From Silicimonas sp. (GTDB lineage: Bacteria > Pseudomonadota > Alphaproteobacteria > Rhodobacterales > Rhodobacteraceae), in the NCBI GenBank assembly GCA_022819605.1, contig JAJEGW010000122.1:90151-154150 (forward strand): 64,000 nucleotides of DNA, given 5' to 3'. Positions 27,045 to 35,808 of this stretch are shown here, piece after piece. Both the position numbers and the translations under genes were made by a program. The notes beneath the pieces were generated by a model. The model worked only from the letters and a program-made list of their open reading frames with translations. It was not told where the DNA came from and ran no database searches. Position 1 is the stretch's first letter. Each line of letters opens with the position of its first letter.

Positions 27045-28306
27045 CAGCGATCGATCCGCCCCAGTACCAGCGAGGCATTGGTGCCGCCGAAGCCGAAGCT
27101 GTTCGACAACGCAACGCCGATCTCCCGCTCGCGCTTGGCATTGGGTGCCAGATCGAGCAGCGGTTCGATATCCGGATTGTCCAAGTTGATGTTGGGCGGT
27201 GCGACCTGATCGCGCAGCGCCAGGATGCAGAACACCGCCTCGACAGCGCCCGCCGCGCCAAGCAGATGGCCGATCGAGGACTTTGTCGATGTCATCGTGG
27301 CCCCTCGGGCCGCTTCGCCCATCAGCCGCTCGACGGCTGCAAGCTCGATCGTGTCCGCCATGGTCGAGGTGCCGTGCGCATTGATGTAGTCGACGTCACC
27401 CACTTGCAGGTTCGCCGAGTTCAGCGCATTCCTCATGGCTCGCTCCCCGCCTTCGCCATCCTCGGAAGGCGCCGTGATGTGGTAGGCATCGCCCGAGAGG
27501 CCGTAGCCCAGGACTTCCGCGTGGATCTTTGCGCCGCGCGCCTTGGCGTGACCGAGTTCTTCGAGCACCACGACCCCGGCGCCTTCACCCATGACGAACC
27601 CGTCCCGGTCGGAGTCGTAGGGACGGCTGGCTCGCTCCGGCTCGTGGCCCCATTTTGTGGAGAGTGCCTTGCACGCATTGAAGCCGGCGATGCCAATCTC
27701 ACAGATTGGGCTCTCTGTCCCGCCTGCCACCATCACGTCTGCATCGCCGTGCATGATCAGTCGAGCCGAATCGCCAATGGCGTGAGCACCGGTCGAGCAG
27801 GCCGTCACGACGGAGTGATTCGGGCCCTTGAACCCGAACCTGATGGAGACCTGTCCCGAAACCAGGTTTATCAGCGCGCCCGGGATGAAGAACGGCGACA
27901 CCCTTCGCGGGCCCCGTTCCTTGAGAATGACGGCTGTTTCGGAAATCGACTGGAGACCGCCTATCCCTGAGCCGATCATCACGCCGGTACGTTCAAGGTC
28001 CCGTGCCTCCGCAGGCTCCCAGCCGGAATCCCTTACAGCCTGCTCGGCTGCGGCTATCCCGTAGGTGATGAAGTCATCGACCTTGCGTTGCTCCCGAGGT
28101 TCCTGCCAGTCGTCCGGATTGAAGGTACCGTCCGTCCCGTCACCCCTTGGGATTTCGCAGGCATAGGTGGTCGCGAGATGTTGCGCATCAAATCGTGAAA
28201 TGGGCCCAGCGGCAGACTGGCCAGCCAAGAGACGGGACCACGTCTCCTCGATTCCGCACGCCAATGGCGAAACGATCCCCATGCCCGTAACGACTACCCG
28301 ATGCAT
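27044..28306 (-). CDS. fabF: Beta-ketoacyl-ACP synthase II
   Basis: 420-residue condensing enzyme of fatty acid elongation. The active-site Cys is in VTACSTGAHAI, the first His in NAHGTSTMADTIE and the second in KSSIGHLLGAAGAVEA. I chose ATG 28306 (MHRVVVTGMGIVSPLACG), since a frame open to 28375 adds non-homologous residues. It is followed directly by mltG. It is downstream of acpP as usual, but with a 430-base gap. Confidence 0.96.
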   Translation of the reverse strand: MHRVVVTGMGIVSPLACGIEETWSRLLAGQSAAGPISRFDAQHLATTYACEIPRGDGTDGTFNPDDWQEPREQRKVDDFITYGIAAAEQAVRDSGWEPAEARDLERTGVMIGSGIGGLQSISETAVILKERGPRRVSPFFIPGALINLVSGQVSIRFGFKGPNHSVVTACSTGAHAIGDSARLIMHGDADVMVAGGTESPICEIGIAGFNACKALSTKWGHEPERASRPYDSDRDGFVMGEGAGVVVLEELGHAKARGAKIHAEVLGYGLSGDAYHITAPSEDGEGGERAMRNALNSANLQVGDVDYINAHGTSTMADTIELAAVERLMGEAARGATMTSTKSSIGHLLGAAGAVEAVFCILALRDQVAPPNINLDNPDIEPLLDLAPNAKREREIGVALSNSFGFGGTNASLVLGRIDR

Positions 28307-28739
28307 GCCTGATCCCCAATTCACTGCTCTCGGGTTGAGACATACATGCGCCCCCATTGCTCCGCAATCGACCAAGGTTCCGCATGCACCCGAAACAATT
28401 GAAATCTACAGCAAGGACCGGGCACGGACACGCTCCGCCGACAGCATGGACTTCGCGAGTTCGACAAGTCGGAACCGAGCCGCCAACGAAATGATCGAGG
28501 CCTGCCGCGCAAAAGGAACGTGCGAGTGACGCCGGTCGGCTCTGCGGAACCGACTCAGGCGTCCGCGTCGACGGCTGCAGGTGACCGGACCCTTCCTCGG
28601 GCCATGCACCCTCTGTCGCGCCCGACAAGGCAATTGCACTGATCTCCGCCGCGGGCCCCGCAACAGAAAAACTCATCAGTTCAGCAAAACGGCCCCCGAA
28701 TCATCAGGAGCCGAACTTCCTTGCAGTCACTTCAGGTGG
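28307..28739. other. Gap between acpP and fabF
   Basis: About 430 bases with no convincing gene on either strand. This is longer than the usual acpP-fabF spacing and may carry a separate fabF promoter. I see no terminator or repeat. Confidence 0.5.
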
Positions 28740-28973
28740 TCAGGTGGCGTCCTTGATGAACTTCACGGCATCACCAAATGTCTGGATGGCTTCGGCCGCA
28801 TCGTCTGGAATCTCGATTCCGAACTCTTCCTCGAAAGCCATCACAAGCTCCACGGTGTCAAGGCTGTCGGCACCGAGATCGTCGATAAACGAGGCACTGT
28901 CCGAAACCTTGCTCTCTTCGACGCCCAAATGCTCGACCACGATCTTGCGCGTGCGCTCTGCGATGTCGCTCAT
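28740..28973 (-). CDS. acpP: Acyl carrier protein
   Basis: 77-residue acidic carrier of fatty acid synthesis. The 4'-phosphopantetheine attachment Ser37 lies in [19 protein letters not shown]. The ATG at 28973 follows GGTGAGGAATAG. Its normal upstream neighbour fabG is 14.4 kb away because an accessory island lies between. Confidence 0.97.
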   Translation of the reverse strand: MSDIAERTRKIVVEHLGVEESKVSDSASFIDDLGADSLDTVELVMAFEEEFGIEIPDDAAEAIQTFGDAVKFIKDAT

Positions 28974-29034
28974 GTCTATTCCTCACCTGTTCCTCGGGAT
29001 CCTTTGGCCCGTTACTTACCTGCCGCCCCCGAGG

Positions 29035-29068
29035 GACGAAAAACAGCCGGGCAATCATGCTCCCGGCT
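29035..29068 (-). terminator. Intrinsic terminator-like hairpin ahead of acpP
   Basis: On the minus strand AGCCGGG pairs with CCCGGCT around a 10-base loop, followed by GTTTTTCG. It lies 60 bases before the acpP start. A possible promoter (TTGCGT ... TATAGC, near 29085-29112) lies upstream of it, so the hairpin may attenuate acpP or shield it from vapBC transcripts. Confidence 0.65.
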
Positions 29069-29187
29069 GGGATTAGCGCCCGCTATACCATATTCGCCCG
29101 AAACGCAAACGATATGATGTGCGCCTGATGTCGATTTGAACGGCCTGATCAAGGGGCCAGGAGCCATCTTCCGCGCACAGCGCCGCC

Positions 29188-29601
29188 TCATGCCTCGAAC
29201 GGATTCAGGACGTCCACGTCCAACCCCGCCACGTCTGCCACATTGCGCGTCACGAGGGTCAGGCCGTTGACTCTGGCCGTCGCGGCCAAGAGCGCATCGA
29301 CGACAGGAACCGGTCGAATCGCGCTCATCCTGCCCCATTGCTCGGCAACAGCAGCATCGACCGGCAAAACGCGATTGCCGAAGCCCGACATCACATCTGC
29401 AAGCCATGCCTCGAGCGCCTCGGCCTGTTGGGAATCTTGACGGCGCGCCAGTTCCACGCCCTTGCGGATTTCGCCCAGCACCAATGAGCTGAGCCACAGA
29501 TCGTCCTCGGCTAAGCGGCTCCACCACGCTGCGACATTCGGATCGCAACGGCCTCCCTTGCGAACCTCTGAGATGATGTTCGTATCGATCAGGAAACTCA
29601 C
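29188..29601 (-). CDS. vapC: PIN-domain ribonuclease toxin, VapC family
   Basis: 137-residue toxin starting at GTG (29601) within a GTGA overlap with the antitoxin stop. The PIN-domain acids are visible: Asp in FLIDTNIISEVRKG, Glu in LVLGEIRKGVELA, Asp in VPVVDALLAATA and a further Asp in the C-terminal region. Such toxins cleave tRNA or other RNA when the antitoxin is lost. It is the first gene of the island beside acpP. Confidence 0.92.
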   Translation of the reverse strand: MSFLIDTNIISEVRKGGRCDPNVAAWWSRLAEDDLWLSSLVLGEIRKGVELARRQDSQQAEALEAWLADVMSGFGNRVLPVDAAVAEQWGRMSAIRPVPVVDALLAATARVNGLTLVTRNVADVAGLDVDVLNPFEA

Positions 29602-29879
29602 GGGGTGTCGCGTCCGAAATCGCGTGGACGATCGAGAACAATCCCTTCCAGCGGCGCTGCAGCCAGCAGCGCCTTGAGCCCCCTGGTGTGCGGCGCGGAA
29701 AATTTTTCGCATAAAATTGCGCGCGTCTCGCTTTCGTGTTCAGGATCGACCAGAGCAGCGGCAACGTCCCGCACCAGCGCGGCGTCTTCTCTACGGACCT
29801 GGACCTCGACACGTACAAAGCCCTGCCGCTGACGGCGCCTGCGCCATTGAGTGACGGGAGATAGATTGCTGTCGGCCAA
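29598..29879 (-). CDS. Antitoxin of the VapBC pair
   Basis: About 93 residues: a basic N-terminal part (SPVTQWRRRRQRQGFVRVEVQV) likely to bind DNA as a ribbon-helix-helix-like element, and a C-terminal part that would wrap the toxin. The start at TTG 29879 is favoured by GGAGG five bases upstream. The ATG at 29891 would place the start codon inside the palindrome at 29888-29919. It overlaps vapC by four bases. The family is inferred from the partner and architecture. Confidence 0.75.
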   Translation of the reverse strand: MADSNLSPVTQWRRRRQRQGFVRVEVQVRREDAALVRDVAAALVDPEHESETRAILCEKFSAPHTRGLKALLAAAPLEGIVLDRPRDFGRDTP

Positions 29880-29887
29880 GGTATCCT

Positions 29888-29919
29888 CCATTTTTCCGGA
29901 AATATTACCGGAAAAATGG
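29888..29919. promoter_or_regulatory. Perfect inverted repeat at the vapBC promoter
   Basis: CCATTTTTCCGG and CCGGAAAAATGG are perfect 12-base arms separated by AAATATTA, immediately upstream of the antitoxin ribosome binding site. This is the expected place for an autoregulatory antitoxin operator. Confidence 0.75.
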
Positions 29920-30122
29920 AATCATGGCAAGACCTCGGTCTCGCGAGGAAATGCACATTCAACACGCCGCTGAAACTCAAAACGCAACGAACGGCACAGG
30001 CGACAGTCGGCACGTCTCCGGCAGCGAACTGCTGCGGCGCGACATCGACAGTCAGGTGAGTAAGTTCCGGCGCAGGCAGCAAGCATATTGCGATCAATGG
30101 TGGCGCGTCAGGAAAATGGGCC

Positions 30123-31163
30123 TCATCGCAATTGATCTTCCATCAGCTTCGAACGGTATTCATTTTGGAACGCGAGCATCCATCCCGGGTATTCTGGTGA
30201 CAATTCGGTAACCGCGGCAAGCGCACTGAGGTGATCGTTTGAAAGCGAGACGTTGACTGATCCAAGCGTCTCGGAAAGCTGATCGATCCGCTTTGCACCT
30301 ACGATGACGCTCGTCACCACCTTTTGATGCAACAGCCATGCGATGGCGATTTGGGGCACAGTGCAGCCTATGTCCCTGGCAAGTTCACGCATTGCTTCAA
30401 TGACTGCGTAAGCGCGTTCCTTGTTGAGCGGCGGAAAATCGAAATTGACGCGGCGCCCTTCGGCTGGTTTGCCCTTTCGGTCAAATTTGCCTGACAAGAA
30501 TCCGCCGGCAAGCGGACTCCATACCATCAGCCCAACACCCTCCGACAACAACATTGGCGCGATCTCACGTTCCAGATCACGTCCCGCCAGAGTATAGTAG
30601 GCCTGCAAGGAAACTATGTTGGGGAGGTTTTTTGCAGCCGCGATGCCGATGGCCTTCATGACCTGCCAAGCGGCCCAGTTCGACAATCCATAGTAACGAA
30701 TGGTACCCTTGGAGACCAACCAATCCAAGGCATCCAGTGTTTCTTCGATCGGAGTGGCGGGGTCAAAACCGTGGATTTGGTACAGATCTATATGGTCAAC
30801 CTGCAGTCGCTCCAGACTGGCCTCAACTTGACCTAAGATATGGTAGCGGGACGTTCCACGTGCATTCGGACCATCCCCCATCTGGCCGTGCACTTTCGTC
30901 GCGATCACAACTTCGTCCCTGTTCGCACCGATGTCTTTCAGCGACTGTCCCAGGATTTTTTCGCTGTTTCCGCCGGCATAGACGTTCGCGGTATCGAAGA
31001 AGTTCACACCGGCATCGAGAGCCGTTCGCACTAAACCGTTGGCAGCCTCTTGTTGAAGTTGACCGATTTGGCCCCATACGTCGTCAGAACCACCAAACGT
31101 CATTGTGCCAAGGCAAAGTTCCGATACAAACAAGCCACTTTGGCCGAGACGACGATACCGCAT
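30123..31163 (-). CDS. Aldo/keto reductase
   Basis: 346-residue NADPH-dependent oxidoreductase with the TIM-barrel family signs: LCLGTMTFGG, catalytic Asp and Tyr in FFDTANVYAGGNSE, Lys in VVIATKVHG, His in IDLYQIHGFDP, and the C-terminal cofactor segment VTSVIVGAKRIDQL. It resembles the yhdN/potassium-channel-beta-like subgroup of aldo/keto reductases. The substrate is unknown. It is monocistronic inside the island. Confidence 0.92.
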   Translation of the reverse strand: MRYRRLGQSGLFVSELCLGTMTFGGSDDVWGQIGQLQQEAANGLVRTALDAGVNFFDTANVYAGGNSEKILGQSLKDIGANRDEVVIATKVHGQMGDGPNARGTSRYHILGQVEASLERLQVDHIDLYQIHGFDPATPIEETLDALDWLVSKGTIRYYGLSNWAAWQVMKAIGIAAAKNLPNIVSLQAYYTLAGRDLEREIAPMLLSEGVGLMVWSPLAGGFLSGKFDRKGKPAEGRRVNFDFPPLNKERAYAVIEAMRELARDIGCTVPQIAIAWLLHQKVVTSVIVGAKRIDQLSETLGSVNVSLSNDHLSALAAVTELSPEYPGWMLAFQNEYRSKLMEDQLR

Positions 31164-31701
31164 TTTTTTGATCCTTCGAATTCGACTGCTGCACCATAGA
31201 GCCGTGGAAACTCATGGGACTTCGCTTGTCCAGCCCTGATTCGAGACTGGTCTAGACGGTGCAGATGGCGGAAATGCGCTGGAATCACAATAAGTTTTCG
31301 CCGCAAGCGGTCTCGCCCCTCGCCTTCTTCGGCCTTCGGGATTGGCAGGCCGCTTGGTCCTGGGAGGGTTTGCCGGCCGTGAAGAGGAAATCGGCGGCGG
31401 CCTTCGTTCCCGGCAGTTCCTTTCCAGCTTCCGAGAACGGCGAAGGCTCTCCGGGCGGAACGTCGCTTTCACTGCGCGCAACGCACGCCTCACCTTCTAT
31501 CCGGTTCGGTTTCCGGCCTGCTCCGGCCCGTGACCCTGGTGCCGCTTGCAGGCAGTGCGACGCACCGAACGGATAGCAGCGCCGCAGCGGTGAGCGCAAC
31601 GCCACCACAAACCAATGCGATCCAGATCAGCACCTTGCCCAGCATGCCAATCGGGCTGGCAATTCGACTTTGCCGCTCATCAGTCTTCCTGGAATCCGCG
31701 A
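31164..31701. other. Gap with a possible very small membrane ORF
   Basis: About 540 bases without a confident gene. On the minus strand 31490-31647 encodes a 52-residue frame starting MLGKVLIWIALVCGGVALT with one hydrophobic segment, in the same direction as and just after the GST gene. It has no clear ribosome binding site, so it is only a candidate. Confidence 0.3.
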
Positions 31702-32463
31702 CTAGACCTTGGAAAAATCAGGGCACCACTTCAGAATTCCCTCTTGATAGCTCTGCTTCGTCTCAAGAGCCGAGGCCCATCTGCGGATGTTCGGATACGT
31801 GTCGAAAGAAAGGCCGCAACCGAAAATCACGAAATACAACGGTATCCATGAAATATCGGCCAGCGTGAATCGATCGCCCATGATCCACTCGCGATCTTCA
31901 AGGGTGACCTCCAACTTCGTGAAACAGGCACCAAGGATCGCCTTTGCCTTGTCGAAATCGCTGGTGCTGAACTGTTTGCCGCCCGCGTGCTTGGCGTGAA
32001 ATTCCTTGAGCTCCTGGTTTTTTTGCAAAGCGTCGTACTTTGCCTGCTCTTCCGGCGTTTTCTTCAGTTTTTTGGCGATCTTGGTTGCGTAAACGTACGG
32101 CTTGCAGGCGGGCACATGGATACCGGCGGCCAAGTGGAGCCACTCCATCATTTCGTCGTTGTTCTTGGCCCTCAGGGTCGGTTCGGGGTAGGTTTCATCC
32201 AAGTAGTCTATGATGTCGTTCGACTCGATGTGCACCACGCCGTTGTCGACCAGCGTCGGGACCAACCCGTTGGGATTGATCCCAAAATACTCGTCCGAAA
32301 TATTCTCTTTCTTCTTCAGATCGATGTGGTGACTGGTCCAGTCCAGCCCTTTCTCGATCAGAGTCATGCGCACACGCATGGAGCAGTTTGAAATTGCGCC
32401 ATGATAGAGATGAAGACCTTCGAAGGCCTCCACTGACTTGTTGGTGGGAACGACAACGACCAT
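31702..32463 (-). CDS. Glutathione S-transferase family protein
   Basis: 253 residues. The thioredoxin-like N-domain includes LYHGAISNCSMRVRMTLIEKG with the active-site Ser/Cys region, then NPNGLVPTLVDNG and ESNDIIDYLDE (glutathione-binding). The helical C-domain carries DRFTLADISWIPLYF. The substrate is unknown. Ends in TAG. Confidence 0.9.
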   Translation of the reverse strand: MVVVVPTNKSVEAFEGLHLYHGAISNCSMRVRMTLIEKGLDWTSHHIDLKKKENISDEYFGINPNGLVPTLVDNGVVHIESNDIIDYLDETYPEPTLRAKNNDEMMEWLHLAAGIHVPACKPYVYATKIAKKLKKTPEEQAKYDALQKNQELKEFHAKHAGGKQFSTSDFDKAKAILGACFTKLEVTLEDREWIMGDRFTLADISWIPLYFVIFGCGLSFDTYPNIRRWASALETKQSYQEGILKWCPDFSKV

Positions 32464-32546
32464 GGCTGGATCTCCTGGGGATGCGAGCGGTGAAATTGGC
32501 TCTGACGCACCGAACCGAGGTTCGACGCGTCAGATATTCTGTGGCG

Positions 32547-33563
32547 CTATTGGTTCAGCGCTTCGTAGATTTCCCTTGCGTTCGGAATGCCCCTCTCGGC
32601 GTAGTCGGCGTAGATTTCGTCCATGCTGGCCGCGATGGCAGCCTCCATCTTGGCGCGTTCCTCATCTGAGGTGACGATCCATTCGAAGTCCAACTCGCCA
32701 GATGAGAGGTTGTACTAGATCCATACCCTCGATACGTCGTCTGCACACTGAAACGACTTGGCCAGTTCGAGCGACATCGGCAATCCTGCCAGTTCGTCGA
32801 TAATCGCCTTGTGTTCGTCCGACAGGCCCTCGTAACGCTCCTTGTTCATGATCGCAAAGGTGACCTGGAATGTTGCGGGTGTGTTGTCGATGGCGTAGTC
32901 GGCAACCTCGTCCAGGTTCCAGGGTGGCATCAGGTTGTTGACCGAGGTCACGACCACGTCGATCAGGCCAGTACTCAACCCCGTGTAGTGCTCGTCAACC
33001 GGCAACGCGACCGGGACAGCTCCCAATCCTTGAATCGCAGGCGTGGTCGTTGCTGCAAAAGGAACAATTTTAGCGCCTTTCATTCCATCTATGGTCGAGA
33101 CGTCCCTGTTTCCGACCAAGAGGCTGCCCGCAGGGTTGCCAATGGCCAGAACCTTCACCTCGGACCATTCATCTGCGAGGTATTCGTCGTAGATTGCCCA
33201 CAGGCGCTCGGTTGAGTCGACAGGGTTCGTGGCTTTGCCAGGCAGGATCGCCAGCATGGTCTTGGGGAAGATGGTAGGAGTCAGCGCCGCGACGCCGAAC
33301 GTGATGTCGGCCACGCCTTCGATGGTGCGCTTGTATTGCTGGACAGGGCCGGCACCCAACTGTCCCGCCGGGTAGAGCTTCATGGTCAGCGTTCCGCCTG
33401 ACCGTTCTTCGATCTCTTCGCCAAACCACTTGAACATTCCAACATTGGTTTCATGGGAAGGCGGCACAAAGGTTCCGACGCTTAGCTCTTCCGCTGTCAC
33501 GGATTGACCAGATACCCCCGATATGCCGATAAACGCTGCAATCGCAGTGAACCGCTTGATCAT
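32547..33563 (-). pseudogene. TRAP transporter solute-binding protein DctP, interrupted by an in-frame TAG
   Basis: Periplasmic C4-dicarboxylate-type TRAP binding protein. ATG 33563 follows AAAGGAG and begins a signal peptide ending VTAEELSVGTF. The frame reads through the normal fold but meets TAG at 32715-32717 after DVSRVWI. The same frame continues for 55 more residues (YNLSSGELDFEW ... NAREIYEALNQ) to a TAG at 32547, which is the family's true C-terminus. The stop removes the last helix region. No matching DctQ/DctM permease genes lie nearby, so the system looks inactive. Confidence 0.88.
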
Positions 33564-33622
33564 CTTCATTCTCCTTTGTTGTTGAGGGCTCCGATTTCTT
33601 ATCGGCGCGCTCGCCAATTTTC

Positions 33623-33852
33623 TTACTGGTTTGGTGCTTCGTAGATTTCTCGGGCATTGGTGATGCCGTTGCTTTCGTAGTCAGCGAAGATCGCATTCAG
33701 GCCTTTCTGAACCAGGCAAACATGCCAGTATTGGTATGGTGCTGCGGCGGCACGAAGGTTGCAACGCTGAGTACTTCGGCAGTGACCGACTGAGCGGTGA
33801 TCCCAAGCACTGCGCCAATAGCTACTGCAAGGCTGAGCCTCGTTGTCGTCAC
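33623..33852 (-). pseudogene. Internally deleted second DctP gene
   Basis: GTG at 33852 behind GGGAGG starts a signal peptide and mature N-terminus (AEVLSVATFVPPQHHTNTGMF) parallel to the intact start of the neighbouring dctP. After GMFAWF the sequence jumps, out of frame, to a dctP C-terminus (AIFADYESNGITNAREIYEA). About 280 residues are missing, so this is the deletion remnant of a tandem paralogue. Confidence 0.85.
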
Positions 33853-33891
33853 ATTTGCTTCCTCCCAACATCAGGCGAGTTAGACAAGTTA

Positions 33892-34029
33892 CTTGGGATC
33901 CCAAGAGGAACCGCAGCGGTCCCCGAGCAAACAGTACATGTATCATGTCTGCATATACGGGATCCCATTTCAAGTCAGTTTTACGGAGCTTTAGCAAAAT
34001 TCCCGGTCTTCTTGACATTGGGATCCCAT
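33892..34029. promoter_or_regulatory. Three GGGATCCC operator-like palindromes
   Basis: CTTGGGATCCCAAG (33892-33905), ACGGGATCCCAT (33957-33968) and TTGGGATCCCAT (34018-34029) lie between the decayed dctP and the divergent GntR gene. Their centres are 64 and 61 bases apart, close to six helical turns. The likeliest ligand is the adjacent GntR-family regulator. Confidence 0.7.
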
Positions 34030-34046
34030 CAATTTTCTAAAGAGGC

Positions 34047-34820
34047 ATGGAATCCATCGACACCGAAATTGCCAGCCGCATACGCCGGGACATCATTTTG
34101 GGAGCCTACGAACCTGGAGAGCGCCTGTCCGAGGCACAGTTTTGCGAAACCCACAAGGTATCAAGGACGCCCGTCAGGCTGGCTTTGCGCCTATTGGAGC
34201 GAGAAGGCATCGTCCGCAGGGGCGAAGGCCGCGGGTATCTCATTCAGAGCCCAACGGTGGAAGATATCCTTCAGGCGGTTGAGGTCCGTGGACATCTCGA
34301 GAGCCTTGCTGCCCGGCTGATGGCGCAAAATCCCAATCGCCATGAATTCTTGCCCGACATGGATGCTGCGATCAAATCCGGAGGGCGCGCGATTGAGAAT
34401 CTCGCAAAGATCGGCGCACAGGACAGTTCCGTGCTCAAAGAAGTGCATTCCACCAACCAGATCTTCCATGGTTCAATTCTGGCCGGGTGCGGAAATGACT
34501 ATGTTGCTTACACCTGTGAGCAAATCAGCCACCTGCCGATGTTGGCGGTAGGGTCAATGGTGTTCGACCGCTCGGTCGATGACACGCCTGAACATTTCGA
34601 GCGCGGTTTGTTTCGCATGCGGTTGGGAATTGCCCAGCACATGGTCATCTTTGAAGCCATCGAAAAAGGTGACCCCGTCCGAGCAGAGGGAATGATGCGC
34701 GAACATTCCCACACCATGGTTGAATACATACAGATGTTCGAAAGGCAGGGGGGCGATCTGACCGTCGCCGATCTGATTGCCTTTTCGGCAGCCGAACCGT
34801 CTGCGGTTGCTGCCCTGTAA
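34047..34820 (+). CDS. GntR-family transcriptional regulator, FCD subfamily
   Basis: 257 residues. The N-terminal winged helix (about 5-70) reads ASRIRRDIILGAYEPGERLSE, then SRTPVRLALRLLEREGIV. The all-helical FCD effector domain (about 75-235) contains NQIFHGSILAGCGN and metal-site-like His residues (HFERGLFRMRLGIAQHMVI, MREHSHTMVE). It is divergent from the decayed dctP genes. Given the palindromes here and at 41070 and 42462, it probably controls both the lost dctP system and the TAXI-TRAP/sulfatase operon. Confidence 0.9.
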   Translation: MESIDTEIASRIRRDIILGAYEPGERLSEAQFCETHKVSRTPVRLALRLLEREGIVRRGEGRGYLIQSPTVEDILQAVEVRGHLESLAARLMAQNPNRHEFLPDMDAAIKSGGRAIENLAKIGAQDSSVLKEVHSTNQIFHGSILAGCGNDYVAYTCEQISHLPMLAVGSMVFDRSVDDTPEHFERGLFRMRLGIAQHMVIFEAIEKGDPVRAEGMMREHSHTMVEYIQMFERQGGDLTVADLIAFSAAEPSAVAAL

Positions 34821-35182
34821 TTCAATGACCATGTCGGACAAATCCGAGAAGATCGTCCAGATCAAGTCCACCATACCCTCGGCATGCCGGATGGCGATTA
34901 GCCCATTCAAAGCGGGAGTGTTTGATGCGGCGGCATTGGCGTCATTGTCGCGGGCGACCAACCTGCAATAGCGGATCGGGCCGCAGCCGGTCACAACGGA
35001 TGGCCTCCCCCATGTTCAGCTCGGACTCACATCTCCTCATGAAATGACGGAAGGGCTGCCAAATTGCGCCGACCTCCTTCCCGACTTCGAGGCAAAGGAG
35101 GCAGTAATCTCATTGCCCGGCCCCATCCAATGCGCCCAGGAATTGGAGCAAAGCCGCTAGTTTTGCTTTCGCTCCGGGACCG
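34821..35182. other. Convergent gap after the GntR gene
   Basis: About 360 bases between the GntR stop and the end of the broken AhpD-like gene. I see no gene, strong terminator or repeat. Confidence 0.5.
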
Positions 35183-35761
35183 CTACTTGCAGGTCCAGCC
35201 AAGCGTGATCGGGTGAGCCATTCGCTGTTCGTGCGCTTCGCCGACATGTTGTCCGGCATCCCATCCGTCAGGCTTGAGAACCTGCTCCGCCCAGTCGATA
35301 GATTCCTGATCTGCCACTGTGGCGATCGTGTCGTTCCATCGGTTCAGATAGCCGCTAGCCACAATTGCAGAGAGGATTTCAAGGATCTGGATGTCCGTGA
35401 AATGCTTGCGCAGCTAGACAAAGTGCCCGGATCCCGATGCATTAGGCGCGGTGCCTGCAGCAAGTGCCAGACTGAGCGCGGCGCGCTCCGCATCTGAAAT
35501 GAGATCCGAGGCTTCGAAACTCCAAAACGCTTGAACCTTCTCATCAGGCATCCTGATCTTGTGGAGGTGACAGGCACCATGAGACTGACGATTGACACAG
35601 CCGATTGCGAGACTTGCCACAGCGAAGACCATCTGCTTCGGCTCGCCGGGCAACTCGCGCCCGAGGACGATTGACTTCAACATGTCGTTCCCTGCGTGGC
35701 GCAATTCGGGCCAGTGGCCCATCTCGAAGTTCTGGCGATTCTCGTACTTTGCGTCGCTCAT
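35183..35761 (-). pseudogene. Carboxymuconolactone decarboxylase/AhpD-like gene with in-frame TAG
   Basis: The frame begins MSDAKYENRQNFEMGHW at 35761 and shows the family pattern AVASLAIGCVNRQSHGACHLHK and AERAALSLALAAG. TAG at 35414-35416 interrupts it after GSGHFV. The same frame then continues for 76 residues, including LRKHFTDIQILEILSAIVASGYLNRW in pieces, to the stop at 35183. The complete product would be 192 residues. The usual CxxC is HxxC here. It is the last gene of the sulfatase operon. Confidence 0.82.
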
Positions 35762-35808
35762 CGTGGCGTGTCCCTGCTATCTTTCGTCCCTCGCCTGAAA
35801 TTCACGTC

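Noticed and set aside
29924..30211. Plus-strand 95-residue frame starting MARPRSREEM, reminiscent of a TetR start
   Set aside because: The sequence after the first ten residues has no helix-turn-helix pattern and runs into the antisense of the aldo/keto reductase.
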